This document shows positions 11,569 to 21,500 of a stretch of 64,000 nt of DNA, in pieces. Below the pieces are notes generated by a model. It worked only from the letters and a program-made list of their open reading frames with translations. It searched no databases and had not been told where the DNA came from. The stretch's first letter is position 1. Each line of letters opens with the position of its first letter. Location of the stretch: contig CASHSZ010000090.1 of NCBI GenBank assembly GCA_949358305.1, positions 7,501 through 71,500 of the forward strand. Reading direction: 5' to 3'. Source of the DNA: Strigamia acuminata (Eukaryota > Arthropoda > Chilopoda > Geophilomorpha > Linotaeniidae). A program made the translations under genes and the position numbers.

Positions 11569-11641
11569 AATTGTCATGCCCGTTTTTATCTGTTCTTTCC
11601 AAATTTCACAGCCGAATTTTTTGTGAGAGAGGACAGAGAAA

Positions 11642-14600
11642 ATGGCGGAACCTACAATGAGAGATCTTCTAAATGAGGATCAAATCGAAGTGCAACAACA
11701 ACGTTGGGAATCGCAAGTCACTGCAATGAATCATCTGTTGTCTATATCGGAGAAGACAGCAGATCCAGGTGAACTGGAAGCGCTGGTGCAAACTGCGACC
11801 CCGAAAGAAACGAGAATAGTCGGTGCGCTGAATGATCTACAGGAATATTCGCACCACGGCTATTATCTAGAATGCATTGACAAGCTTGAGACTATGCAAG
11901 CAAGAGTGGATCTTCTTCGCACGAGATACGAAATTTCAAAGCGATCACTTCCAACTTTGGGAGGAAGATTAAATACGTCGACAAGCTCAAACCAGAATAC
12001 AACCTTGAACGCGACAGCAACGTTTAGAAAAAATTCGAAGCTGCCCAAACTGGATTCCGTAAAATTCGACGGAGATATTTTGAAGTACAGAACATTCAAA
12101 AGCAACTTCGAGACCTCCGTACACAAGGATCCAGACCTGAGTAACATTGAAAAACTCCAGTATTTACAAACTATGTGTACTGGAGAAGCGGCAATTCTCA
12201 TCTCAACTTTTCCCCTGATCGAGGAATCCTATGACCTTGCAAGAGAAGAACTCGAAAGACATTTTGGTGATGAGGATGCCCAACAAACTGCGTTAATAAA
12301 ATCAATTCGAGAATTAAAAGCTGTTTCAAGTGTATATCCAACTAAAGCGATAAAAACAAATTTGACAAAGATTTCTGCGACTATTAGACTTCTCGAGCAA
12401 CTAAAAATTCCTATTCAGACTTCCGGAGCTTTCTTATTGCCCGACATAATTAGCAAGTTTCCAACTTCAATGGCATTAAGATTTTACCAAGTTCACGGAA
12501 TTCAAAATAAGAACATTGTTACGTTGCTCAATTTCTTTGTGAATGAAGTTGCGATGGCCGAACGAACTGAAAGCGTTTCTGAAAAATCGAAAAAAGACAA
12601 GAATGAAAAATCTGAAGTGGAGAAACCGAAAGTGAAAGGTTCAATGACCACGTGCGCAGCTACTCAAGACGCCAAGCAGTCTACTAGTGCAAAAACGAAG
12701 AGTGAACCGAAATCTGAAAGCAAGAATGCGCCTTCAAGGACAAGCAAGTGCATTTTTTGTGATGATGAACATTTAAACGGCGCTTGTAAAAAGGATTTCG
12801 AAATTAACGCGAAAATCGAAATAGTTAAGAAAAACCGACTGTGTTTTAATTGTTTCAGAACTGGGCATAGAGTGGGAGACTGCAAGGTCAAATTTTCTTG
12901 TAAACATTGTGGTGGGCGACACCACTCCACAATATGCAAAAAATCCGAGGTGAAGAATTCAACGAGCGCTGCGGAGAAGCCGAAGGAGCCACAAGTAACA
13001 ACACATGTTTCATGCGCAATCTCGACGACTCTACAACTAATGATATTCACCGCGGACCTCAAAACAAAATCAGGAGGAACTCACAGCATTCGAGGGATGA
13101 TTGATCCGGGAAGCCATCGATCGTTCATTACAAAAGAATTTGTTGAAAGACTGAAACTGAAAAAATGCGGCAGTGTCTCTGCCACCACACAGAGATTCAA
13201 CGACTCGTCTCCAGCAGCCACGGACTATGATGTGTTTAATGTCACATTGCAAAGTAAAAATGACACTCAAGATTTGAAACTTTCAATGCTTTCTGTGGAA
13301 AATTTGCCACGAGTGCAGGGCATTCTTAACTCATCAATAATAGACAAGGTGAAGAAGTTAAACCTTGAACTTGCTGAAGACCTACCAGCTAAGACTTCTC
13401 AAATCGACGTGCTTTTAGGAGTCGACGTGTGGTGGAAGGTCGTTAAGGACGGCAAGAAAAAAGTAAACGCAGATCTTGGATTAATAAATACAATTTTTGG
13501 TTGGGTCTTGTCTGGAGCGGCGGGGAACACCAATTTATTCGAAGATGATGAAGAATTGACAACATGTTGCAACACATGCGACTTAGACATCCAAGAAAAA
13601 TTGGACAAACTGTGGAACTTGGAAGCAATCGGAATAAATGCGGGAGAAAAAGAATCCGACTTTATTCGCGATCGATTCGAATCAACTACGAAGCGTCTAG
13701 ACGATGGACGTTATGAAGTCATGCTGCCATTCAACGGACAGGAAGTCGACTTGGAGTCCAATTGGGAATTGGCCATGAATCAACTGGCCAACACGCTCAA
13801 AAGAATAGATGCCAACGAGGACTACAAAAAACGTTACGACGAGTCCATGTGGCAGTATATTCACGAAAATCACGCGGAGGAAGTCCCAAAAGAAGAGCGT
13901 TTTCTGAAGAAAGGAACATACAATATACCTCACCATCCTGTAATCAAGGAGGATCGAGACACGACGAAATTTCGAGTAGTGTTCAACGCGTCTTCATCCA
14001 AGAAGGGGAAACTTTCCCTCAATGACTGTTTATTTCCGGGACCCTCCCTTAATCCAGACTTAATACTCGTTATTGTGAGATTCCGTCTCTATTGTATTCC
14101 AATAATAGCAGACATTAAGCAAGCGTTTCTCCAGGTTATGATCAACCCAACTCAAACAAACTTTTTACGTTTTTTGTGGGTCGCTCGTGACTATTTCAAA
14201 GAGCCATACTCATGGCAAAATTTGTGGAATAATCTAATGGTTCTGCGAATGATTGTCGTGCCATTTGGCGTCATTTCTTCTCCATTCCTCTTGTGTGCGA
14301 CGATTAGGAAACAAGCGAAACAATTTGAAGAAACTCATGCAAAAGAAGTCGACGCACTCGATGATGGAATCTTCATGGATGATTTGACGTCAGGAGGAGA
14401 TTTTACAGCCGACACAACATCACATTGCGAGAAACTGAAAATGATATTAGACGACGGAAAGCTTCCCCTCGTGAAGTGGGCGACCTCAAGCAAGGACGTC
14501 TTCAACAATTTGAAAAAAGAAGGTTTTCATATGCGAGGAGAGGAGTTTTCGGACTTAGGAATTATAAAAATGCTTGGAATATTGTGGAACACGGCAGAAG

Positions 14601-14737
14601 ATGTCATGATGTTTAACATTCCGACAATTGAAAAAATTCCGAATACGAAGCGAGAAGTTGTTTCATTAATGGCTTCCATATTCGATCCAATGGGACTCAT
14701 TGCTCCTGTTGTTCTTCAAATGAAACTGCTAGTTTAA
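11642..14737 (+). CDS. BEL/Pao Gag-protease-reverse transcriptase (1031 aa, ends at a premature stop)
   Basis: The start ATG has a strong context (A at -3, G at +4). Residues about 130-290 form a Pao-type gag (DUF1759-like: 'KLPKLDSVKFDGD', 'LERHFGD'). A Lys/Glu/Ser-rich linker follows. Three Cys/His knuckles begin at C370, C401 (CFNCFRTGHRVGDC) and C420. An aspartic protease of the DUF1758 type has its active site at D488, read as DPGS rather than the usual DSG/DTG. The reverse transcriptase spans about residues 760-1031, with 'ADIKQAFLQV' and the catalytic box FMDD (D913, D914), a variant of YVDD. The frame ends at TAA 14735-14737, before RNase H, and the same frame stays open afterwards. 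BEL/Pao elements normally make one Gag-Pol frame, so this stop is a break and not a natural end. Gag and protease could still be made; RNase H and integrase could not, short of readthrough. Confidence 0.9.
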   Translation: MAEPTMRDLLNEDQIEVQQQRWESQVTAMNHLLSISEKTADPGELEALVQTATPKETRIVGALNDLQEYSHHGYYLECIDKLETMQARVDLLRTRYEISKRSLPTLGGRLNTSTSSNQNTTLNATATFRKNSKLPKLDSVKFDGDILKYRTFKSNFETSVHKDPDLSNIEKLQYLQTMCTGEAAILISTFPLIEESYDLAREELERHFGDEDAQQTALIKSIRELKAVSSVYPTKAIKTNLTKISATIRLLEQLKIPIQTSGAFLLPDIISKFPTSMALRFYQVHGIQNKNIVTLLNFFVNEVAMAERTESVSEKSKKDKNEKSEVEKPKVKGSMTTCAATQDAKQSTSAKTKSEPKSESKNAPSRTSKCIFCDDEHLNGACKKDFEINAKIEIVKKNRLCFNCFRTGHRVGDCKVKFSCKHCGGRHHSTICKKSEVKNSTSAAEKPKEPQVTTHVSCAISTTLQLMIFTADLKTKSGGTHSIRGMIDPGSHRSFITKEFVERLKLKKCGSVSATTQRFNDSSPAATDYDVFNVTLQSKNDTQDLKLSMLSVENLPRVQGILNSSIIDKVKKLNLELAEDLPAKTSQIDVLLGVDVWWKVVKDGKKKVNADLGLINTIFGWVLSGAAGNTNLFEDDEELTTCCNTCDLDIQEKLDKLWNLEAIGINAGEKESDFIRDRFESTTKRLDDGRYEVMLPFNGQEVDLESNWELAMNQLANTLKRIDANEDYKKRYDESMWQYIHENHAEEVPKEERFLKKGTYNIPHHPVIKEDRDTTKFRVVFNASSSKKGKLSLNDCLFPGPSLNPDLILVIVRFRLYCIPIIADIKQAFLQVMINPTQTNFLRFLWVARDYFKEPYSWQNLWNNLMVLRMIVVPFGVISSPFLLCATIRKQAKQFEETHAKEVDALDDGIFMDDLTSGGDFTADTTSHCEKLKMILDDGKLPLVKWATSSKDVFNNLKKEGFHMRGEEFSDLGIIKMLGILWNTAEDVMMFNIPTIEKIPNTKREVVSLMASIFDPMGLIAPVVLQMKLLV

Positions 14738-16882
14738 GCAATCTGGATTAGAACAAAAAACTGGGATGAAAAGATTCTTGACTCAGAGAAAAAAGAAGTC
14801 GAAGAATGGAGTCAAGACATACAAAAATTGAAAGAATTGAAAGTACAACGTTGGCTGCAGACTTATTCCGGTCAAGACATCACTTTAGAAGTTTTCTGTG
14901 ACGCAAGCACAAAGGCATTTGGCTGTTCAATTTTTGTCGTCAATCTGGAGGGCAAAAGAACTTTATTGTTGAGTAAATGTCGTATTGCGCCGACGAAAAA
15001 AGTAACTCTTCCTCGACTTGAATTAACTGCAGCAGTGGTTGGAGTGCGAATGACCAAGTACCTGTTAGAAAACTTTCTTCCCGGGTACCCAGTCACTGAA
15101 GTGCGATACTACTCGGACTCCACCATAACTTTAGCATGGATAAATTCGGACAAGAACGTATGGAAGCCATACGTCTCGAACCGTGTGCAAGAAATTATTT
15201 CTTCCACCAAACCCGAACAATGGTCTCACGTACCAACGGAATTTAACCCAGCAGATTTATTGACTCGACCACATAACTCAAAAACATTGATGCAAAATAA
15301 ACTTTGGTGGTTTGGAGTTGATGTCTCAAAACTAGAAAAAACAGAAATTATACAAGAGATTCTTCCAGAAGAGGAACGAAAAATTGTAGTGATGACTATT
15401 CAAGTTAAGGAAAGTTTTATTGGACAATTTTTCAAACGTTTCCGGAATTACAACAAACTTTTGAGAGTTTTTTCGTATATTTTGCGATGGAAAAACAAAC
15501 TTTTGCGCGGTGAGCCTCTCTCGCCACTCGAGTTAGAGGACAACCAATTGAAGATCCTGCAGTTTTCTCAGAAATTACATTTTTCTGAGGAGATTGATGA
15601 TGTGAAAAACAAAAGAAAACTGTCTAAACATTCCACCCTACGCAATTTCGAGCTCTTCATTGACGAGGACGGATTACTTCGACTTCGTAGCCGCTTGAAA
15701 AAATCTTTATTGACATTTGATGAAGTGTATCCAATTATTTTGCATTATGATAGTTGGATAACAAGACTGTTAATTAAAAAAGTGCATTTGGAGTTGCTTC
15801 ACAGTGACATAAGCGAAACTTTGTATCACCTACGCGAACAATTTTGGATTATAAGAGGACGAAGAACTATACAAACAGTTATTCGAGAATGTGAGATTTG
15901 CCGACGAGGAAAACTTGCACGCAACAACCCTTCAACGGGTGACCTTCCTGCTGAACGTGTGACACCAGCGGCGCCATTTCAAAACACCGGAGTTGACCAC
16001 TTGGGTCCCATTTATGTCGGCAGCAACAAGAAAGAAAAGAAAAAAGTTTATATCCTGCTTTTCACGTGTATGGTGACCCGATCCCTACATTTAGAAGTAT
16101 CAGAGGACCTTTCTGTGCCAAAGTTTTTGCTAGCGATGAGAAGATTTGGGGCACGCCACGGATACCCCGGGAAGATTTTCTCTGACAACAGTAAGACGTT
16201 TGAGCACGGAAGCCTCGAATTACAATCATGGGGGAAACTCATCGGTCATTCAGATGTGAAAACTTTCCTATCCGAAAAGAAAGTGCTTTGGACTTTCATC
16301 CCACCGCTGTCTCCATGGATGGGCGGAGCGTGGGAGCGCTTAGTCCGCTCAGTAAAAAATAAACTTCGAAAAACTTTGTTGCGCAGCACTGTAGACTTGG
16401 AAACTCTCCAAACATTGGTCTTGGAAATAAGTTCAGTGCTAAATTCCCGACCCTTAAGTTACGTCCCAGACAGTGTAGATGGTGGTAGAATTTTGGCACC
16501 TGAAAACTTTCTAACAGGAGGCATGCCAAAATACGTAATAAACAAACAACTGAGTGCAATTAAAAAATCAGATTTAAGAAAACTGGACATTAAACGACGC
16601 CAATTTATTTGGGAGTTCTGGAAAATTTGGAAAAAGAGTTACCTCATGCAATTGAGGAATTTTTATGAATCCAAAGGTGATAAGTTCTTCAAAAACCCTA
16701 AAGTAGACCAAATAGTGCTTCTAGAAAAAATGGGTACTAACCCATATTTTTGGCCACTTGCCAGGATAAAAGAAATTTTTCCCGGTGAGGATGGTCAAAT
16801 CCGTGTGATAAAAGTTGTGCTACCCGATGGACGTGAGTTGAAAAGGTCAGTCAAGCATGTGAGAGCCCTAGAACTTGAGTGA
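14738..16882 (+). pseudogene. BEL/Pao RNase H-integrase half, separated from its start by the stop
   Basis: This is the continuation, in the same frame, of the upstream gag-pol. The first ATG after the stop is at 14828, giving 684 residues, and the numbering here uses that ATG. RNase H carries D25 (FCDAS), 'LELTAA', 'YYSDST' and 'NPADLLTR'. Integrase has a zinc-binding H320-H325 and C355-C358, then the catalytic triad D390 (VDHLGPI), D453 (FSDN) and E503 (GGAWERL). The C-terminal domain after about residue 595 (FWKIWKKSYL ... WPLARI) is the DUF5641-like tail typical of BEL/Pao. No further frameshift or stop is present. The 90 nt between the stop and the first ATG are open and belong to the connection region. 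Without readthrough it would not be expressed from the normal start. Confidence 0.9.
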
Positions 16883-16942
16883 TTTTTTTTTTTGTGATTT
16901 TTTGCGTGGTTCTCCATCTCTGTCCTCTCGCCGGCAATTCGC
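16883..16942 (+). other. Pre-3'-LTR segment lacking a purine tract
   Basis: Sixty bases between the pol stop and the 3' LTR. It is T-rich, then pyrimidine-rich (tctccatctctgtcctctc), and ends GCCGGCAATTCGC. The expected polypurine tract next to the LTR is absent on the coding strand. A 13-base piece (tctctgtcctctc) is the reverse complement of the leader sequence at about 11627-11640. Confidence 0.7.
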
Positions 16943-18505
16943 TGTTGCAAGACAGCGTAGAAATTGTTGTGCTATTTTATTGTCAATATTTTTTACCATT
17001 TACTTTGAGTTGATTAAAATCTTTAAGTGTTTTAATTTCCTTTGCCTAATTGGTATTTTTCACTTTTCAGATTTTTTATTGCCTATTAAAGTGTTTTGAC
17101 TTGATTTTTATTCATACTTTTCAATATTCAGTAATGTTTATGCTTTGTATTGATTTCAAATATCTTATTCCGTGCATTTATTGACTTATTCACTTGTTTT
17201 ATGAGAGTTTGTGTTGATTCCGAACAGTTTTGGTGTAAATTTCGTTACCTAGCATACAATTGCGATGCTAGTGACGTCATTTTTCAGTTTCCCGTAAAGT
17301 TACGGTTCCGTCTTCTAACCTTTTGTTTAGTACTTTTCAAATCACTTGGAATTTTATTAAGCATTCGTTTAGACTAATTCAAGCATGCTCTTTCTATCTA
17401 GTTGCATCAAAACTGCTTTGGAAGTTCCGTTTGATTGGTTTGAACGTTCGTTTCCGTCTGCCATAAAAGCGCAGCCGGGAATGTTCATTTGGCCGATAAA
17501 TTCGTATTTATTCAATCTGTGTATTTTATTCCGATGTTTTGTGAAGAGAATTGATAATTATTCTTATAATTTAATCGATACTTTATTGATTATTTACATT
17601 TTAGTGTTTTTACATTCATTTTACGTGTAGTTTTGCCGCCGATGTTATGTTCGCCGGACGCCATGTTTGATCCAACACCTTTGTTATGTTCGCCGGTCGC
17701 CATGTTTGTCCCAAGCGACGATTACACAATGTAACCGTTATTTTTGTATTTTATATCACATAATTTGCATTTACTATTACATTGCGTTATTATTCAGTAT
17801 GTATTCTTTGATAATTTTGTGCTTTTGTACCGATCAAAATTCAAATGTGATCGTTATGTAATTTTCCTGGCCTGTGATTGGCTATCGTCAATCCTTTCTT
17901 TCCGAGATCGGTTTATTGCTAATATCTCATTGTTTAACGTGTTTTTTGACATTGTTGTGATTAGCTTTTTTGTTCACCGCATTCTTGTGGTCATTTCAAT
18001 GTATTTCAATGTATTTTTAATGCATTTTTTAGCAAATGCCAACTTTGCCGTAATCTTGTTTCCTCCGTTACCATGGTAACGGAATCTTTCGTGTATCTGT
18101 ATTACGCCGCTATCGGCCTGGCGCGTGCCATATTCGGTACTGCGCATGTGCGGTTCTCTAAGAACCAATCTAATTGCTGTAATTTCTTCAGTTATTAACC
18201 AACCTTTGAATAAATGTGTTGTGTTTTATTAGCTCTTGTTTTAGGTTTATTTTCAAACACATTCAATGTGTAGTGAGTAGTTTAAAAATTCTCAGGCCAA
18301 CTTATGTTTCTGCCACCTATTGGATACTTGGTGCAGGTGTTCTCCACATTGTTCCAGCGGTACAACAATGCCATTTGTTGCGGATTTATTGCTCTCCAGT
18401 GCGATTTTCGTACTAGCCACGCCATACGACCTTGGGCGAGCTCAAGTGTCTTGAATTTGGATACGCATCGCCATTCCTTTCTATCTGTCTTGTTGACCTG
18501 CAACA
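16943..18505 (+). repeat. BEL/Pao 3' LTR (1563 bp)
   Basis: Direct repeat of 9083-10645 with the same TGTTGCA...TGCAACA ends. It differs at two positions that I found (A for G near 17836, A for T near 18104). It carries the second copies of the CRE (17272), the X-box palindrome (18064) and AATAAA (18209-18214). Confidence 0.95.
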
Positions 18506-18509
18506 TTTG
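18506..18509. repeat. Target-site duplication TTTG, right copy (BEL/Pao)
   Basis: TTTG directly follows the 3' LTR and continues as satellite (tgctaagtcaactg). It pairs with 9079-9082. Confidence 0.88.
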
Positions 18510-21500
18510 TGCTAAGTCAACTGTGATGAGATCAAAAGTCTATTCTCCCAAATCATCAGTTGGATGTTTCTAAAACTTACATTGGAGCCTTCTACTAAGG
18601 TTTAAACACTATTTCTGAACATTCAGAGACATTGGTCTTGTGGTGTTTGTGCTAAGTCAACTGTGATGAGATCAAAAGTCTATTCTCCCAAATCATTGGT
18701 TGGATGTTTCTAAAACTTACATTGGAGCCTTCTACTAAGGTTTAAACACTATTTCTGAACATTCAGAGACATTGGTCTTGTGGTGTTTGTGCTAAGTCAA
18801 CTGTGATGAGATCAAAAGTCTATTCTCCCAAATCATCGGTTGGATGTTTCTAAAACTTACATTGGAGCCTTCTACTAAGGTTTAAACACTATTTCTGAAC
18901 ATTTAGAGACATTGGTCTTGTGGTGTTTGTGCTAAGTCAACTGCGATGTGAAATAAGCTCAAAATTTTTTTTTCAAAATTTATTGCTTGGGTGTTGCTAA
19001 AACTTACATTGAAGGCTTCTACTAAGGTTTAAACACTATTTCTAAACATTCAGAGACATTGGTCTTGTGGTGTTTGTGCTAAGTCAACTGTGATGAGATC
19101 AAAAGTCTATTCTCCCAAATCATCGGTTGGATGTTTCTAAAACTTACATTGGAGCCCTCTACTAAGGTTTAAACACTATTTCTGAACATTCAGAGACATT
19201 GGACTTGTGGTGTTTGTGCTAAGTCAACTGCGATGTGAAATGAGCTCAAAATTTTTTTTTCAAAATTTATTGCTTGGGTGTTGCTAAAACTTATATTGAA
19301 GGCTTCTACTAAGGTTTAAACACTATTTCTGAACATTCAGAGACATTGGTCTTGTGGTGTTTGTGCTAAGTCAACTGCGATGTGAAATGAGCTCAAAATT
19401 TTTTTTTCAAAATTTAATGCTTGGGTGTTGCTAAAACTTATATTGAAGGCTTCTACTAAGGTTTAAACACTATTTCTGAACATTCAGAGACATTGGACTT
19501 GTGGTGTTTGTGCTAAGTCAACTGTGATGAGATCAAAAGTCTATTCTCCCAAATCATCGGTTGGATGTTTCTAAAACTTACATTGGAGCCTTCTACTAAG
19601 GTTTAAACACTATTTCTGAACATTCAGAGACATTGGTCTTATGGTGTTTGTGCTAAGTCAACTGTGATGAGATCAAAAGTCTATTCTCCCAAATCATCGG
19701 TTGGATGTTTCTAAAACTTACATTGGAGCCTTCTACTAAGGTTTAAACACTATTTCTGAACATTCAGAGACATTGGTCTTGTGGTGTTTGTGCTAAGTCA
19801 ACTGTGATGAGATCAAAAGTCTATTCTCCCAAATCATTGGTTGGATGTTTCTAAAACTTACATTGGAGCCTTCTACTAAGGTTTAAACACTATTTCTGAA
19901 CATTCAGAGACATTGGTCTTGTGGTGTTTGTGCTAAGTCAACTGTGATGAGATCAAAAGTCTATTCTCCCAAATCATCGGTTGGATGTTTCTAAAACTTA
20001 CATTGGAGCCTTCTACTAAGGTTTAAACACTATTTCTGAACATTTAGAGACATTGGTCTTGTGGTGTTTGTGCTAAGTCAACTGCGATGTAAAATAAGCT
20101 CAAAATTTTTTTTTCAAAATTTATTGCTTGGGTGTTGCTAAAACTTACATTGAAGGCTTCTACTAAGGTTTAAACACTATTTCTAAACATTCAGAGACAT
20201 TGGTCTTGTGGTGTTTGTGCTAAGTCAACTGTGATGAGATCAAAAGTCTATTCTCCCAAATCATCGGTTGGATGTTTCTAAAACTTACATTGGAGCCTTC
20301 TACTAAGGTTTAAACACTATTTCTGAACATTTAGAGACATTGGTCTTGTGGTGTTTGTGCTAAGTCAACTGTGATGAGATCAAAAGTCTATTCTCCCAAA
20401 TCATCGGTTGAATGTTTCTAAAACTTACATTGGAGCCTTCTACTAAGGTTTAAACACTATTTCTGAACATTCAGAGACATTGGTCTTGTGGTGTTTGTGC
20501 TAAGTCAACTGTGATGAGATCAAAAGTCTATTCTCCCAAATCATCGGTTGGATGTTTCTAAAACTTACATTGGAGCCTTCTACTAAGGTTTAAACACTAT
20601 TTCTGAACATTTAGAGACATTGGTCTTGTGGTGTTTGTGCTAAGTCAACTGCGATGTGAAATAAGCTCAAAATTTTTTTTTCAAAATTTATTGCTTGGGT
20701 GTTGCTAAAACTTATATTGAAGGCTTCTACTAAGGTTTAAACACTATTTCTGAACATTCAGAGACATTGGTCTTGTGGTATTTGTGCTAAGTCAACTGCG
20801 ATGTGAAATGAGCTCAAAATTTTTTTTTCAAAATTTAATGCTTGGGTGTTGCTAAAACTTATATTGAAGGCTTCTACTAAGGTTTAAACACTATTTCTGA
20901 ACATACAGAGACATTGGACTTGTGGTGTTTGTGCTAAGTAACTGTGATGAGATCAAAAGTCTATTCTCCCAAATCATTGCTTGGATGTTGCTAAAACTTA
21001 CATTGAAGGCTTCTACTAAGGTTTAAACACTATTTCTGAACATTCAGAGACATTGGTCTTGTGGTGTTTGTGCTAAGTCAACTGTGATGAGATCAAAAGT
21101 CTATTCTCCCAAATCATCGGTTGGATGTTTCTAAAACTTACATTGGAGCCTTCTACTAAGGTTTAAACACTATTTCTGAACATTCAGAGACATTGGTCTT
21201 ATGGTGTTTGTGCTAAGTCAACTGTGATGAGATCAAAAGTCTATTCTCCCAAATCATCAGTTGGATGTTTCTAAAACTTACATTGGAGCCTTCTACTAAG
21301 GTTTAAACACTATTTCTGAACATTCAGAGACATTGGTCTTGTGGTGTTTGTGCTAAGTCAACTGTGATGAGATCAAAAGTCTATTCTCCCAAATCATTGG
21401 TTGGATGTTTCTAAAACTTACATTGGAGCCTTCTACTAAGGTTTAAACACTATTTCTGAACATTCAGAGACATTGGTCTTGTGGTGTTTGTGCTAAGTCA

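Larger units (their letters stand above)
10646..11641 (+). other. BEL/Pao untranslated leader
   Basis: About 1 kb between the 5' LTR and the gag start. It holds the candidate primer site, two short tandem duplications (51 bp and 69 bp) and overlapping open frames without recognisable products. It ends in a purine-rich run (gagagaggacagagaaa) just before the gag ATG. Confidence 0.7.
9083..18505 (+). mobile_element. BEL/Pao LTR retrotransposon, 9423 bp, inserted in satellite
   Basis: The element has two 1563-bp direct LTRs (offset 7860) that start TGTTGCA and end TGCAACA, a 4-bp target duplication TTTG, a candidate primer site, and a + strand gag-pol frame. Family assignment rests on the Pao-type gag (DUF1759-like), three CCHC-like knuckles, a DUF1758-like protease, and the domain order RT, RNase H, integrase, then the C-terminal domain usual in BEL/Pao. 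No envelope-like frame is present. The coding frame is broken by one in-frame TAA at 14735-14737. The LTRs differ at two positions that I found (9976/17836 and 10244/18104), so the insertion is young. With a broken frame it could move now only with proteins supplied by another copy. Confidence 0.95.
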
